Of a stretch of 45,734 bases of DNA, positions 17,339 through 26,870 are shown in pieces. The DNA comes from Cyanobacteria bacterium UBA6984 (lineage in GTDB: Bacteria > Cyanobacteriota > Vampirovibrionia > Gastranaerophilales > Gastranaerophilaceae): the NCBI GenBank assembly GCA_002450015.1, contig DJYG01000043.1:1-45734 (forward strand), in the 5' to 3' direction. Position numbers and translations under genes: made by a program. Below the pieces are notes generated by a model. The model did no database searches. It was given only the letters and a program-made list of their open reading frames with translations, and was not told where the DNA came from. Within the stretch, counting starts at the first letter, position 1. Each line of letters starts with the position of its first letter.

Positions 17339-18418
17339 TTATTGTGAAGATAGCTGTATTATTTGTTGTTTATCAGGGTATATTAATAAATGAGGTTGCA
17401 TTGTTGTTTTATTTACAACTTCTTTAACATATACCAAAAAATTATAGTTACCATCAGGATTGTCTTTAAATTTTTTACTAATATAGTCCATTAGTTGACT
17501 TTCTGTATTTAAATCTACATTATTTGATATTTTAGTTATCTTATCTTTTTCTTTGTCAAATATAATTGAAACTCTTGTGTATGGATCATCTTTTAAATCA
17601 GTGTGTATATATCTGACTCTTATATCTTGTTTATTTTTACAATTATCTTTTAAAAATTTAAAAAAATTAATTAATTCTTCGTGATGTAAAGAATAATTTT
17701 TAGACATAGATAAGCTTAAATAAACAGGTTTTATATGCTTAAATTTAAAACATTGTAAAATGTTGTTAAATAACATTTTTATATTGTTAGTATCATAACT
17801 ATAGTTGAAAAAAGTATCATAACCATTATTGGTAAAATAATCACCATCAATAGTAACTATAACATCTTCATTCATAAGATTTGGCAAATTATCTTCAGTA
17901 CAAGTATATACAGTTAATAACCTATAGTTCTCATTGCTATTAATAATTTGTTGAATTTCACTTGTTGATAAATTTGCATATTTTGCAAATATTTCATTTG
18001 TTTCTTTATCTACAATAAAAAATTGTTTTAAAGGTTCTTTTGTTGAGTATTTGTAGTCATTATCTGTAAAATTACCATAAAGACAAGTTCTGTTACTAAT
18101 TTTTTTCTTATTTCCAAATCTACCATTTTTTATTTCACATATTTTTCCAAAACAATGATTTAACATTTGTTCATTATGTAAAATAGATTTTGGTAATACC
18201 CAATAATATTCATCTATGTTAAACTTATTTATAGTCCAATTAACCCAATTAGCACCGTTTACACTGTGAGGCTTTTTATTACATTTCATATCACTATGTA
18301 AATCAAAATTTATTAATTTTTTGGGAAAATAGTTTGTTTGTTTACTTACTGCATGTAAAAAATCAAATGTTTGATTATGGTATTTACATATATCAACATA
18401 TTTTGTTTTACTAAACAT
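17339..18418 (-). CDS. UPF0489-like protein, probable arginase/deacetylase fold
   Basis: This 359-aa protein shows LINFDLHSDM (D39, H41, D43), a Trp-rich stretch ANWVNWTI..YYWVLP, VTIDGDYF (D191, D193) and SLSMSKNYSLHHEEL. The two acidic motifs DxHxD and DxD and their spacing resemble the metal sites of the UPF0489 group within the arginase/histone-deacetylase superfamily, so a metal-dependent hydrolase is possible. Length is in the expected range. No signal peptide is seen. It lies between clpB and the Hcp-like gene in the same direction, but 67 nt upstream of the latter, so a shared operon is uncertain. Confidence 0.6.
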   Translation of the reverse strand: MFSKTKYVDICKYHNQTFDFLHAVSKQTNYFPKKLINFDLHSDMKCNKKPHSVNGANWVNWTINKFNIDEYYWVLPKSILHNEQMLNHCFGKICEIKNGRFGNKKKISNRTCLYGNFTDNDYKYSTKEPLKQFFIVDKETNEIFAKYANLSTSEIQQIINSNENYRLLTVYTCTEDNLPNLMNEDVIVTIDGDYFTNNGYDTFFNYSYDTNNIKMLFNNILQCFKFKHIKPVYLSLSMSKNYSLHHEELINFFKFLKDNCKNKQDIRVRYIHTDLKDDPYTRVSIIFDKEKDKITKISNNVDLNTESQLMDYISKKFKDNPDGNYNFLVYVKEVVNKTTMQPHLLIYPDKQQIIQLSSQ

Positions 18419-18520
18419 TAAATTTATCCTATTTTATTTGTGCTTGTAAAATATTATATCATTATATTTATCAAATACAAGTATTATACTCTACAATCCA
18501 AAAAATATTACAAATGTTTT

Positions 18521-21115
18521 TTATTTTGATTTGCGTTTGAATTTTATTTCGTCATCCTGTGCGTCAATTACTAGAGTATCGCCTTTGATAAATTTTTGAG
18601 CAAGTATTAATTTTGATAAAGGATTTTCTACTAACTGTCTTATTGCACGTTTTAGAGGTCTTGCGCCATATATTGGATTAAATCCTTTATTTGCAAGTAA
18701 TTCTTTTGCATCAGAAGTTATTTCAAGATTAATTTCTTGTTCTTTTAATCGTTTTCGTAGTGATTCCATTTGAATATCAACTATTTGTTTTAAGTCACAC
18801 AATGTTAGTCCTTTAAAGAATATTGTTTCATCAACTCTGTTTAAAAATTCTGGTTTGAAACGTTCTTTTAAAATTTCCATAACTTTTTCTTTAGTATCTT
18901 CAAAATTACCCTTTAAAGAGTCTTCAAGTATTACATCACTTCCGATATTACTTGTCATAATTATTAATGTGTTCTTAAAATCAACGGTTCTGCCCTTTGA
19001 ATCTGTTAAACGTCCATCATCAAATATTTGCAGCATAAGGTTGAAAACATCAGGGTGTGCTTTTTCTATTTCATCAAAAAGTACAACTGAATAAGGTTTT
19101 CTTCTAACAGCTTCCGTCAATTGACCGCCTTCATCATAACCAACATATCCGGGAGGTGCGCCTACAAGTCTTGCAACGTTATGTTTTTCCATATATTCAG
19201 ACATATCTATACGAATTAGTGCATCTTCATCGTTAAACATAAACTCAGCTAATGATTTTGCAAGTTCTGTTTTACCGACACCTGTCGGTCCTAAGAAAAT
19301 AAATGTACCTATCGGACGTTTTGGATCTTTCAAACCGGAACGAGCACGACGGATTGCATCTGAAACCGTTACAACAGCTTCATCTTGACCAATTAAACGT
19401 TGATGTAAAACATCTTCCATGGAAATTAATTTTTTCATTTCGCTTTCCATTAATTTGCTTACTGGAACTCCTGTCCATTTACTTACTACTTCTGCAATAT
19501 CATCACCATCAATTTGCTCTTTTAATAATTGATTATCTTTTTTATCAGAACCTTGTATATCTTCAAGTTTTTTTTGAAGTTCCATTAATTTTCCATATTT
19601 AAGTTCTGCTGCTTTTTGTAAATCGGTATTTCTTTCTGCTTTTTCGATTTCAAGTTTAACTTGTTCTATTTCTTCTTTTATGGATGCTTCACCTTGAATT
19701 AAATCTTTTTCTCTATTCCATTGTTCTTTCATAACACTGATTTTTGATTCTAAGTCATTTATTTCGTTTGTTATTTCAAGAATTTTTCTTTCGCAATCCG
19801 GTGTCAAATCTTCTTTTTTTAAAGCTTCACGTTCAATTTCTAATTGAACTTTTTGACGTGACATTATATCTATTTCTTCAGGCATTGAGTCAATCTCAAT
19901 ACGTAAAGAGGAAGCTGCTTCATCAATCAAGTCAATAGCTTTATCAGGTAAAAATCTATCTGTAATGTATCTGTCAGATAATTTTGCAGCTTGAATTAAT
20001 GCGCTGTCTAAAATTCTTACACCGTGATGTACTTCATATTTTTCTTTTAAACCACGCAAAATACTGATAGTATCTTCAACTGAAGGTTCATTTACCATTA
20101 CAGGTTGAAAACGTCTTTCCAATGCAGGATCTTTTTCAATATATTTTCGGTATTCGTTTATTGTTGTTGCACCTATTGTTCTTAAAACACCTCTTGCAAG
20201 CATTGGTTTTAGCAAGTTTCCTGCGTCCATAGAACCTTCTGTTGCACCTGCCCCGACAACGGTGTGTAATTCATCAATGAACATTACTATATGTCCATCT
20301 GAATCTTCAACTTCTTTTAATACAGATTTTAGACGTTCTTCAAATTCACCTCTGAATTTTGCACCTGCAACCAATGCGCCCAAGTCTAAAGATATTAATT
20401 TATCATTTTTTAGGCTTTCCGGCACATCGCCACGAACCATACGTTGGGCAAGACCTTCTATAATTGCAGTTTTGCCGACACCGGGTTCACCAATTAAAAC
20501 GGGATTGTTTTTTGTACGTCTGTTTAAAACTTGTATTATACGACGAATTTCTTCATCACGACCTATTACCGGATCTAATTTACCTTTTTTTGCAAGCTCT
20601 GTTAAATCTGTTGAATATTTTTCCAAAGCTTTCATATTTTCTTCTGCGTTTTTGCTATCCACTTTTTTGTTACCTCTAACTTTTTTCATTGCGTTTAAAA
20701 CTTTGTTTGTATTTACGTTTGCATTAGCAAGTAATTTTTGAATATTACTGTTTTCTAATTTTGTCATTGCAAGCAAAATACTTTCAATTGAAATAAAATC
20801 ATCTTTTAGTTCCTGCGATGTTGTATCCGCAATATCAAGTAATGCTGATGTATTATTTGACAAAAATAACTGTTGAGTATTTTGGACTCCGCTAATTGTT
20901 GGAAAATCATTTACAGCTTTAGTTACGGCACTGATAAAATTTTGATTTAGCAACTTTAATTCTGTTAAATAATCCCTTGATATGCCGTTGTCTTGTATCA
21001 TAGCAAGCATAATATGTTCAGGTTCAATCTGGGTATTATGCTTAGAATTCATCAAAACACTTGCTGATGAAAGAATTTCTTGTGAATAATTTGTTAGTTT
21101 TTCAAAGTTTATCAT
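18521..21115 (-). CDS. clpB: ATP-dependent chaperone ClpB
   Basis: This 864-aa disaggregase has the N-terminal Clp_N repeats (about 1-145), AAA+ domain 1 with GEPGVGKTA and the pore loop GAKFRGEFEERL, the middle coiled coil (about 400-530) that docks DnaK, and AAA+ domain 2 with GPTGVGKTE and GAPPGYVGYDEGG. It extracts polypeptides from aggregates together with the DnaK-DnaJ-GrpE system. Length is normal. No CIRCE or other obvious heat-shock operator lies in the short upstream region. Confidence 0.98.
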   Translation of the reverse strand: MINFEKLTNYSQEILSSASVLMNSKHNTQIEPEHIMLAMIQDNGISRDYLTELKLLNQNFISAVTKAVNDFPTISGVQNTQQLFLSNNTSALLDIADTTSQELKDDFISIESILLAMTKLENSNIQKLLANANVNTNKVLNAMKKVRGNKKVDSKNAEENMKALEKYSTDLTELAKKGKLDPVIGRDEEIRRIIQVLNRRTKNNPVLIGEPGVGKTAIIEGLAQRMVRGDVPESLKNDKLISLDLGALVAGAKFRGEFEERLKSVLKEVEDSDGHIVMFIDELHTVVGAGATEGSMDAGNLLKPMLARGVLRTIGATTINEYRKYIEKDPALERRFQPVMVNEPSVEDTISILRGLKEKYEVHHGVRILDSALIQAAKLSDRYITDRFLPDKAIDLIDEAASSLRIEIDSMPEEIDIMSRQKVQLEIEREALKKEDLTPDCERKILEITNEINDLESKISVMKEQWNREKDLIQGEASIKEEIEQVKLEIEKAERNTDLQKAAELKYGKLMELQKKLEDIQGSDKKDNQLLKEQIDGDDIAEVVSKWTGVPVSKLMESEMKKLISMEDVLHQRLIGQDEAVVTVSDAIRRARSGLKDPKRPIGTFIFLGPTGVGKTELAKSLAEFMFNDEDALIRIDMSEYMEKHNVARLVGAPPGYVGYDEGGQLTEAVRRKPYSVVLFDEIEKAHPDVFNLMLQIFDDGRLTDSKGRTVDFKNTLIIMTSNIGSDVILEDSLKGNFEDTKEKVMEILKERFKPEFLNRVDETIFFKGLTLCDLKQIVDIQMESLRKRLKEQEINLEITSDAKELLANKGFNPIYGARPLKRAIRQLVENPLSKLILAQKFIKGDTLVIDAQDDEIKFKRKSK

Positions 21116-21176
21116 ATTATTATTTTAATACATTTTTTAAATATTTTTAAAAAATTCACATTTTATTAATTATTTG

Positions 21177-21205
21177 TTGATTAATATAATGTTTAATTTT
21201 ATAAT
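21177..21205 (+). promoter_or_regulatory. strong sigma70-like promoter, probably leaderless
   Basis: TTGATT (21177-21182), a 17-nt spacer and a perfect TATAAT (21200-21205) are followed only 9 nt later by the glycosyltransferase ATG (21215). Transcription would start around 21212, leaving almost no 5' leader. No Shine-Dalgarno is visible. Confidence 0.6.
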
Positions 21206-21214
21206 CTGTATATT

Positions 21215-22912
21215 ATGGAAAAGATTAGAAAATATTATTTACAGATTTTTATTTTTTTACTTATATTATTAGGTATAGAGTTGCGAGTAGCGATTTCTAA
21301 TGTTCCTTTGTGGTATGATGAAGGTCATTCTATATTGGTTGCAATAAAAAATATTCCTTTTGGAATAAATGAATTTTTGTTTACAAAAGATTTTCAGCAC
21401 ACTCCGTTTTACTTTTACTTTTTACACATTTGGCTAAAGCTTTTTGGCTCAAATGAAATTTTACTGAGAATGTCATCGGTTATTTTTGGTGTTGCCACAA
21501 TACCTATAACGTATATTGTTGGTAAAAAACTATATGATAAAAATGTTGGACTTATTTCCGCATTGTTGGTCACGGTTAGCCCATTGCTTGTATATTATTC
21601 AATAGAGATAAGAATGTATGCGATGGTAACATTTTTTGCAGTTTTGTCAATGAATTACCTTCTTGATTTTGATGAAAAAGGTGATAAAAAATCTCTTATG
21701 AAGTTGATTGCAGTAAATACGGTTATTCCTTATTTGCTTATTGGCGGCATTGTGTTTTATATAGGACAGGCAATTTCTTTTATAATATATTTGTTTGTAA
21801 CTCAAAAAGAAGATATTCAAAAAATAAGTAAATATATTACTTATCAGGTATATCAATTAGTTTTGTTTATTCCTTATTTCATAATCGCAATTTATTATGC
21901 GGTTCAAAGACATCAATTTATAATGTTTCATATTCCTCCATTCGAGTTTATGCATTTTGTAGGTAATTTGCAAAATTATTTTGCAACAAGAGTAGGAATG
22001 TTATTCTGGGTAAATTTTGCTCCTATTTACATTAATTTTATATACTTTATTGCAGTTATAATTCCTATAATCTACTTTATCAATGCTTTAATAAAAGCTT
22101 TTAAAGAGAAAAAATCAAAATTGTTTATGGTATTTTTAACCGTAATTATTTCTTATACAATTATTTTGATTTCTGCAATGATGAAAGTTGTTGTTATTGT
22201 TCCAAGATATACAATATTTATTGTTCCTCTTGTTATGATATTGGCGGCAGTTGGTTTTTCAAAATTGTCAAAATGGCATTTAGCAGGTTTTTTAATTTTC
22301 TTTTCTTCATTAAGTATTTTCTTTTTGTTCCATGATGATGCTTATTTTAAAACAAAATATTTTGCTCTGTTTGACTCTTTAAATTATTATGAATCAAGAC
22401 AATTAACAAATGAAGATTTAGTATTCAGACCTTTTGCTTCCAGTGTTGCTTTTATATATGAAAATGCAAATACTCCTAAAACACCTGCTTTTGAGGCACT
22501 GCATGAATTTAGAAAGCCGTATAATACTCTTGTTTATGATGATAATCAAATTCAGCAGTTTAAAAACGGTAAAATCGACGAAACTTGGTATCAAATGATA
22601 CAAAGTGACGGTCATATTTCTCAGCGCTATTACGATTTTTTGAAAAGAACTTATCTTGAACCGTTAAAATCGGGAAGATATCTTGTTATGGCAGTTTATG
22701 GTCCTGATAATCAGGCTCTAATTGAGAGAAATGAATATATAAAGAACTTTAATTCTCCTGAACGAGTTCACGATGATAGAGTTCTTGCAAGTTTATGTAA
22801 AATATTTGATGATAGTAAAAATATATTTTTAGAACAATGCGATTTAATTGAGGTAGTTACATTAAACGATACTACATATTTCTTATTTAGAAAAAGACCA
22901 TATAAAAAATAA
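21215..22912 (+). CDS. membrane glycosyltransferase of the GT39/ArnT-like (GT-C) type
   Basis: This 565-aa polytopic protein has the GT-C signature near the N-terminus: the catalytic-type acidic motif LWYDEGHS in the first periplasmic loop, then QHTPFYFYFLHIWLKLFG, and GKKLYDKNVGLISALLVTVSPLLVYYS. About nine or ten hydrophobic helices extend to residue ~375, followed by a soluble C-terminal domain. Such enzymes use polyprenyl-phosphate sugars to glycosylate lipid A, proteins or envelope polymers; the acceptor cannot be told here. The gene is divergent from clpB and monocistronic. Confidence 0.82.
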   Translation: MEKIRKYYLQIFIFLLILLGIELRVAISNVPLWYDEGHSILVAIKNIPFGINEFLFTKDFQHTPFYFYFLHIWLKLFGSNEILLRMSSVIFGVATIPITYIVGKKLYDKNVGLISALLVTVSPLLVYYSIEIRMYAMVTFFAVLSMNYLLDFDEKGDKKSLMKLIAVNTVIPYLLIGGIVFYIGQAISFIIYLFVTQKEDIQKISKYITYQVYQLVLFIPYFIIAIYYAVQRHQFIMFHIPPFEFMHFVGNLQNYFATRVGMLFWVNFAPIYINFIYFIAVIIPIIYFINALIKAFKEKKSKLFMVFLTVIISYTIILISAMMKVVVIVPRYTIFIVPLVMILAAVGFSKLSKWHLAGFLIFFSSLSIFFLFHDDAYFKTKYFALFDSLNYYESRQLTNEDLVFRPFASSVAFIYENANTPKTPAFEALHEFRKPYNTLVYDDNQIQQFKNGKIDETWYQMIQSDGHISQRYYDFLKRTYLEPLKSGRYLVMAVYGPDNQALIERNEYIKNFNSPERVHDDRVLASLCKIFDDSKNIFLEQCDLIEVVTLNDTTYFLFRKRPYKK

Positions 22913-22931
22913 GTCAATTAGTTATGAAGGA

Positions 22932-22962
22932 AGGCACTAATGTCCTAGCGAACATAGTGCCT
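22932..22962. terminator. hairpin between convergent genes, weak terminator candidate
   Basis: AGGCACTAATGT pairs with ACATAGTGCCT with one bulged base and an 8-nt loop, centred between the ends of the glycosyltransferase gene and the convergent tail-like gene. Neither side has a good T-run, so a terminator role is only likely by position. Confidence 0.4.
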
Positions 22963-22979
22963 AAATAAATTTCATGTTT

Positions 22980-23348
22980 TTATAGTTCAGCCATCACCTG
23001 CCTTATTTGCGCAATTTGTTCGTTATAATATTCCAGCCAAGATTGATTAGGTGTTTTCATTGATGGCTCGCAAACTGCTCTTATTCTTTTTTTATCAAGC
23101 TCTTCAAGCTGTTGTTTTAAATCTTCGAGTTTTAATGCTTTTTCAATCTCTTTTTGTTGATTTTCATAATCAGGATTTATTTTTACTTCTCCGTTGACAA
23201 GAATTTCATTATCTTCTAAGGCAAATAGTGCTGTTTCTGTTTCTTCTATATGACATTTATAGCCTTCCTGAAAGCAATCATGGTTATATTTAAAGATGAA
23301 ATTGTCGCATTCGTCATTTGTATATGGTTTTTCTAATTTGTATGACAT
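22980..23348 (-). CDS. phage tail-associated-like small protein
   Basis: This 122-aa protein starts MSYKLEKPYTNDECDNF and ends in a helical region with KEIEKALKLEDLKQQLEELDKKR and SWLEYYNEQIAQIRQVM, likely a coiled coil. It lies 14 nt downstream of a tail-fibre-like gene and has a very strong site, AAGGAGGGAGG, before the ATG at 23348. A longer frame to 23384 would include that site, so it is rejected. The arrangement resembles a tail fibre plus a short accessory or assembly protein at the end of a phage tail module, but no specific family is recognised. Confidence 0.65.
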   Translation of the reverse strand: MSYKLEKPYTNDECDNFIFKYNHDCFQEGYKCHIEETETALFALEDNEILVNGEVKINPDYENQQKEIEKALKLEDLKQQLEELDKKRIRAVCEPSMKTPNQSWLEYYNEQIAQIRQVMAEL

Positions 23349-23362
23349 ATATACCTCCCTCC

Positions 23363-24073
23363 TTAATATCCTGTCGCATACCAATGGTAGTTACCTGCAT
23401 GGATAGATGTTCCGTCAGCTTGAATGCGACTAAAGTAGAAACTTGTAGTTGATACTCTGTTTATTGTTCCGCAATGTGAGGCAATAAATGCACCACCTGT
23501 GTTTTCAGAATTATTTGTTTTAAACTCATAACCACTTGCAACTGCTGTTTTTACAATAGGCGTTGAAGTAAAAGGGTAAGTTGTATTAAATGTTACTTGT
23601 TGATTTAATATTGTTGAGGAGGCTGTTACTATTCCCCATTTTTCTTTAAATCCGCTTGCCCATACCCTGTAACCGCTTGTTCCTGATTGGTATTGTGCAA
23701 TTACTACATCAGGCTTTGTTGATGAAATAGTAGTTCTACTTGTACATCTTATATTGCTGTCTAATCCATTGCAAGCTATTGCTTCCCCAGAAGCATTTAT
23801 ATATACAGGTCTTGTTGATGAGCCAACGGGAGAATTTTCTGTATGTGTTACTTTATCATTATTAGATTCATTTATTGCTGTATCAAGCTGTGCTTTGTTT
23901 ACAGCTTCGTTATCATGAGTTGCATTTGCAACATAAAATGTTTGAGTTTCATCACCATTTTTTTCTGCTTTTAAATTAAGTTCATCTTGAACAGCAACAA
24001 AATTTTCGTTTACATCTTGAGCCCTAGCTTTTGTACCGGGGACAAAAGTATTAGGCACGATAAAATTGCTCAT
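23363..24073 (-). CDS. phage tail-fibre-like protein
   Basis: This 236-aa protein begins NFIVPNTFVPGTKARAQDVNENF, a segment often seen at the start of tail-fibre-like proteins, followed by a helical region (about 25-75). The C-terminal domain (about 110-236) has YRVWASGFKEKWGIVTASS, VTFNTTYPFTSTPIVKTAV and a terminal GNYHWYATGY. This matches the pattern of gp53-like receptor-binding tips of tail fibres. No signal peptide is present. AAAGGAAA precedes the ATG. No capsid, portal, terminase or other tail gene is nearby. Confidence 0.7.
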   Translation of the reverse strand: MSNFIVPNTFVPGTKARAQDVNENFVAVQDELNLKAEKNGDETQTFYVANATHDNEAVNKAQLDTAINESNNDKVTHTENSPVGSSTRPVYINASGEAIACNGLDSNIRCTSRTTISSTKPDVVIAQYQSGTSGYRVWASGFKEKWGIVTASSTILNQQVTFNTTYPFTSTPIVKTAVASGYEFKTNNSENTGGAFIASHCGTINRVSTTSFYFSRIQADGTSIHAGNYHWYATGY

Positions 24074-24196
24074 AAATTTCCTTTCTAAAATTTATGAACC
24101 ATATAATTAAGGGGCACAAATAAATTAGAACATTTTTTTTGAAAATTGTCAAATAAATGCTTTTGATTTAAGATTAAATAAAAAGAAAGGAATAAT

Positions 24197-25165
24197 ATGA
24201 AAGCAGTCGTATTTGATAATGAATTAAAATTAGATAATAATTACGAAAACCCAATACCAAAAGCAGGAGAAGCGCTTATAAAAGTTAAGCTTGCCGGAAT
24301 TTGTAATACTGATTTTGAAATTACAAAAGGTTACATGGGCTATAAAGGTGTATTGGGACATGAATTTGTCGGTGTTGTTGAAGAAGTAAACAGTGAAGAT
24401 AAAAGTTTAGTAGGCAAAAGAGTTGTTGCGGAAATAAGTTACGGTTGTCATCAATCGGATTGCGAATGGTGTAATAAAGGACTTGTAAGACATTGTCCAA
24501 ATCGTCACACAATAGGAATTTGGAAAAAAGACGGATGTTTTGCTGAATATATAACACTTCCTACGGAAGTTCTTTTTGAAGTGCCTGAAAATGTTTCCGA
24601 TGAACAGGTTGTTTTTGTAGAACCGTTGGCAGCCGCTTGTGAAATTGTAGAACAACTTCATATTCAGCCAATACAAAAAATTCTTGTTCAAGGTGATGGA
24701 AAACTGGGACTTACAACAGCATTGGCGCTAAATGCATACAATTATGATGTTACATTGGCAGGAAGACATCAAAATAAACTTGATATTGCTTCCTCTCAAG
24801 GTGTTAAAACAATTTTATCAAAAGATTTGGATATAAAACCTGTTTATGATGTTGTTGTAGAAGCAACAGGTTCTATAACAGGTGTCGAAGCAGCTATGGC
24901 TTTAACTAAACCACGTGGAGTTTTAGTTTTAAAAAGTACCGTTGCAGGTAGCAAAGAAATTAATCTTGCACCCATTGTTATCAATGAAATAACAGTTTTG
25001 GGTTCTCGCTGCGGACAATTCAAACCGGCTTTAAGATTATTGGAAAATAAGAGAATAGATTTTAAACCGTTAATTTCAGGTATTTATAATGTTGATGATG
25101 CAATAGAAGCTTTTGAACGTAATAAGGACAAAGATTCTTTAAAAGTTTTATTGAAATTTGATTAA
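24197..25165 (+). CDS. zinc-dependent medium-chain alcohol dehydrogenase
   Basis: This 322-aa MDR-superfamily oxidoreductase has the catalytic zinc ligands in GICNTDFE, GHEF and EPLAAACE, and a structural zinc site in YGCHQSDCEWCNKGLVRHC. The nucleotide-binding fold is VQGDGKLGLTTAL, with the basic residues GRHQNK after beta-2 hinting at NADP preference. The substrate (alcohol, sorbitol or threonine type) cannot be assigned. The ATG follows AAAGGAA. The next gene starts 27 nt downstream, so the two may be co-transcribed. Confidence 0.88.
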   Translation: MKAVVFDNELKLDNNYENPIPKAGEALIKVKLAGICNTDFEITKGYMGYKGVLGHEFVGVVEEVNSEDKSLVGKRVVAEISYGCHQSDCEWCNKGLVRHCPNRHTIGIWKKDGCFAEYITLPTEVLFEVPENVSDEQVVFVEPLAAACEIVEQLHIQPIQKILVQGDGKLGLTTALALNAYNYDVTLAGRHQNKLDIASSQGVKTILSKDLDIKPVYDVVVEATGSITGVEAAMALTKPRGVLVLKSTVAGSKEINLAPIVINEITVLGSRCGQFKPALRLLENKRIDFKPLISGIYNVDDAIEAFERNKDKDSLKVLLKFD

Positions 25166-25192
25166 GCAGTATATTTGGATTATGATTTGTCT

Positions 25193-26314
25193 ATGCGAAA
25201 AATAATTAGATTTTTTAAAGGTTTAAAAAGACTTGATAAATACATTCTTGTTCAAATAATAGAAATGTTTTTGATGGGTGTATTTGTTTTTACTGCTATT
25301 ATTTTTGCATCAGATACTTTTATAACATTAATTAAACAAATTTCAAAATACGGTATTCCGTTTAAAGTTGCATTAATAATGATTATATTGAATTTGCCTT
25401 CTGTTTTTGTAATGACAATACCTATGGGGGTTCTTCTTTCTACGGTAATGACCTTAAACAGGTTAAGTCTGGCTTCTGAAATTACTGTAATGCGATCTTG
25501 TGGAATAGGACTAAATCGTATAGCAAGACCTATATTTGTATTTGCGATTATAATGTCAATGGCAAGTTTTTTTATTAATGAAACAGTTGTTCCTTTGGCA
25601 ACAAAGCGTTCAAAAAACCTTGCACTCTGGGCATTCGGACAAAAAAATATTCCAAACGGTAAGCAAAATTTTGTATTTAAAGAAGTTGGCGAAAAAGGAT
25701 TAAAAAGGCTATTTTACGTAGGACACTGTGAAGATAATACTTTGCATAATATTTCTGTGCTAGATGTTTCAAAACCGGATACTGTACAAATTTTGCAAGC
25801 CAGATTTGGTTCAACATCTCCTGAAGGTTGGGCTTTTGATAAGGGGGCTGTTTATACTGTTACAGAAAAAGGTAAAATATTGAATACAACCTTTTTTGAA
25901 CACTCTGTTGCTCAGTTTGGAATGGATTTGTCAAAAGAATTGGAAAAAAACATTGCTAGAGAAAGAAATTTTGTTCAATTAGTTAAATATTTGGCATCCA
26001 ATAAAACTTTTGATGAAGAAACCACCAACAGTTTAAGAATAGAACTTCATGATAAAATCGCACTGCCGGTTACTACAATAGTATTTGTTTTAATTGGTGT
26101 ACCGCTTGCGATTACTCCGCCAAGAGTTCGATATAATCGTGGATTTTTGTTTAGTATTTTGATTATATTTTTCTATTATTTGATAAGAGCATTATCAATA
26201 TCCTTCGGTGAAACAGGAACAATTCCACCTTTCTTCGCGGCATGGCTTCCGAATATAATTATTGCTATTTTTGGAGCTTGGTTATATTACAAAAAGGTTT
26301 ATACTATAACTTAG
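25193..26314 (+). CDS. LptF/LptG-type lipopolysaccharide export permease
   Basis: This 373-aa YjgP/YjgQ-family protein has three N-terminal helices (about 10-120) with IPMGVLLSTVMTLNRLSLASEITVMR, a periplasmic beta-jellyroll-like domain (about 130-270), and three C-terminal helices beginning LHDKIALPVTTIVFVLIGVPLAI. It forms the membrane part of the LptB2FG exporter that moves LPS toward the outer membrane, which supports a Gram-negative envelope. I cannot tell LptF from LptG. A TTG at 25175 is in frame, but I prefer the ATG at 25193. Neither has a strong ribosome-binding site. Confidence 0.88.
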   Translation: MRKIIRFFKGLKRLDKYILVQIIEMFLMGVFVFTAIIFASDTFITLIKQISKYGIPFKVALIMIILNLPSVFVMTIPMGVLLSTVMTLNRLSLASEITVMRSCGIGLNRIARPIFVFAIIMSMASFFINETVVPLATKRSKNLALWAFGQKNIPNGKQNFVFKEVGEKGLKRLFYVGHCEDNTLHNISVLDVSKPDTVQILQARFGSTSPEGWAFDKGAVYTVTEKGKILNTTFFEHSVAQFGMDLSKELEKNIARERNFVQLVKYLASNKTFDEETTNSLRIELHDKIALPVTTIVFVLIGVPLAITPPRVRYNRGFLFSILIIFFYYLIRALSISFGETGTIPPFFAAWLPNIIIAIFGAWLYYKKVYTIT

Positions 26315-26316
26315 TT

Positions 26317-26757
26317 TTATTGTAATTTCCAAACTTCTATTCCGGCATTGTTATCGAATTGTCTTTCAATTACAAATGCGCATGGAGTAAATATTATCTC
26401 TCCTGTATAACTAATATGTGCTTCTTTCATGTGACCAGCAATCATTGCGGGATTTCCATTGTCATCAATAAACGAAAACGAGGCATGTGCGTGCAAATGA
26501 GGCTCTTTGTTATTATTTTCGGAAACGTTACCAAGTAAAGAAACCATTTCAATAACTCTATTGTTTACATTGTGGTCAGTAAAACTTTTTCCGTCAGAAT
26601 TTAAAGTTGCTACTGTAACATCATTGCAGCCGCCAATACCTTGAAAATGTCCTGATGAAATATTTTCTGCTTTGCAAAAGTTTTTTATAGCTGAAAAAAC
26701 TTCCTCATTTTTATCTATTCTAATATAATAACTATTATTTGATTTTCTGTATTCCAT
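26317..26757 (-). CDS. PPC-domain (DUF296) protein
   Basis: This 146-aa protein fits the plants-and-prokaryotes-conserved domain: YYIRIDKNEEVFSAIKNFC, GHFQGIGGCNDVTVATL, EMVSLLGNVS, the metal-type motif HLHAHASFSFIDDNG and GGHL-like AGHMKEAHISYTGEI. Bacterial members are small trimeric proteins of unclear role, while in plants the domain is fused to AT-hooks. It ends 3 nt from the convergent permease gene with no terminator hairpin between. Confidence 0.85.
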   Translation of the reverse strand: MEYRKSNNSYYIRIDKNEEVFSAIKNFCKAENISSGHFQGIGGCNDVTVATLNSDGKSFTDHNVNNRVIEMVSLLGNVSENNNKEPHLHAHASFSFIDDNGNPAMIAGHMKEAHISYTGEIIFTPCAFVIERQFDNNAGIEVWKLQ

Positions 26758-26870
26758 AAAAAGCCTTTCTTTTTTTGATAAATTTTTGTAGTAAAATGTA
26801 ATATATTATTTTATAGTTATTTATATAACATTATTTTGTGTTGCGGTCAATAACGAAAAGGAGGCATAAA

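Noticed and set aside
23349..23384. Longer start for the tail-associated gene
   Set aside because: The extension contains the very strong AAGGAGGGAGG site of the ATG at 23348.
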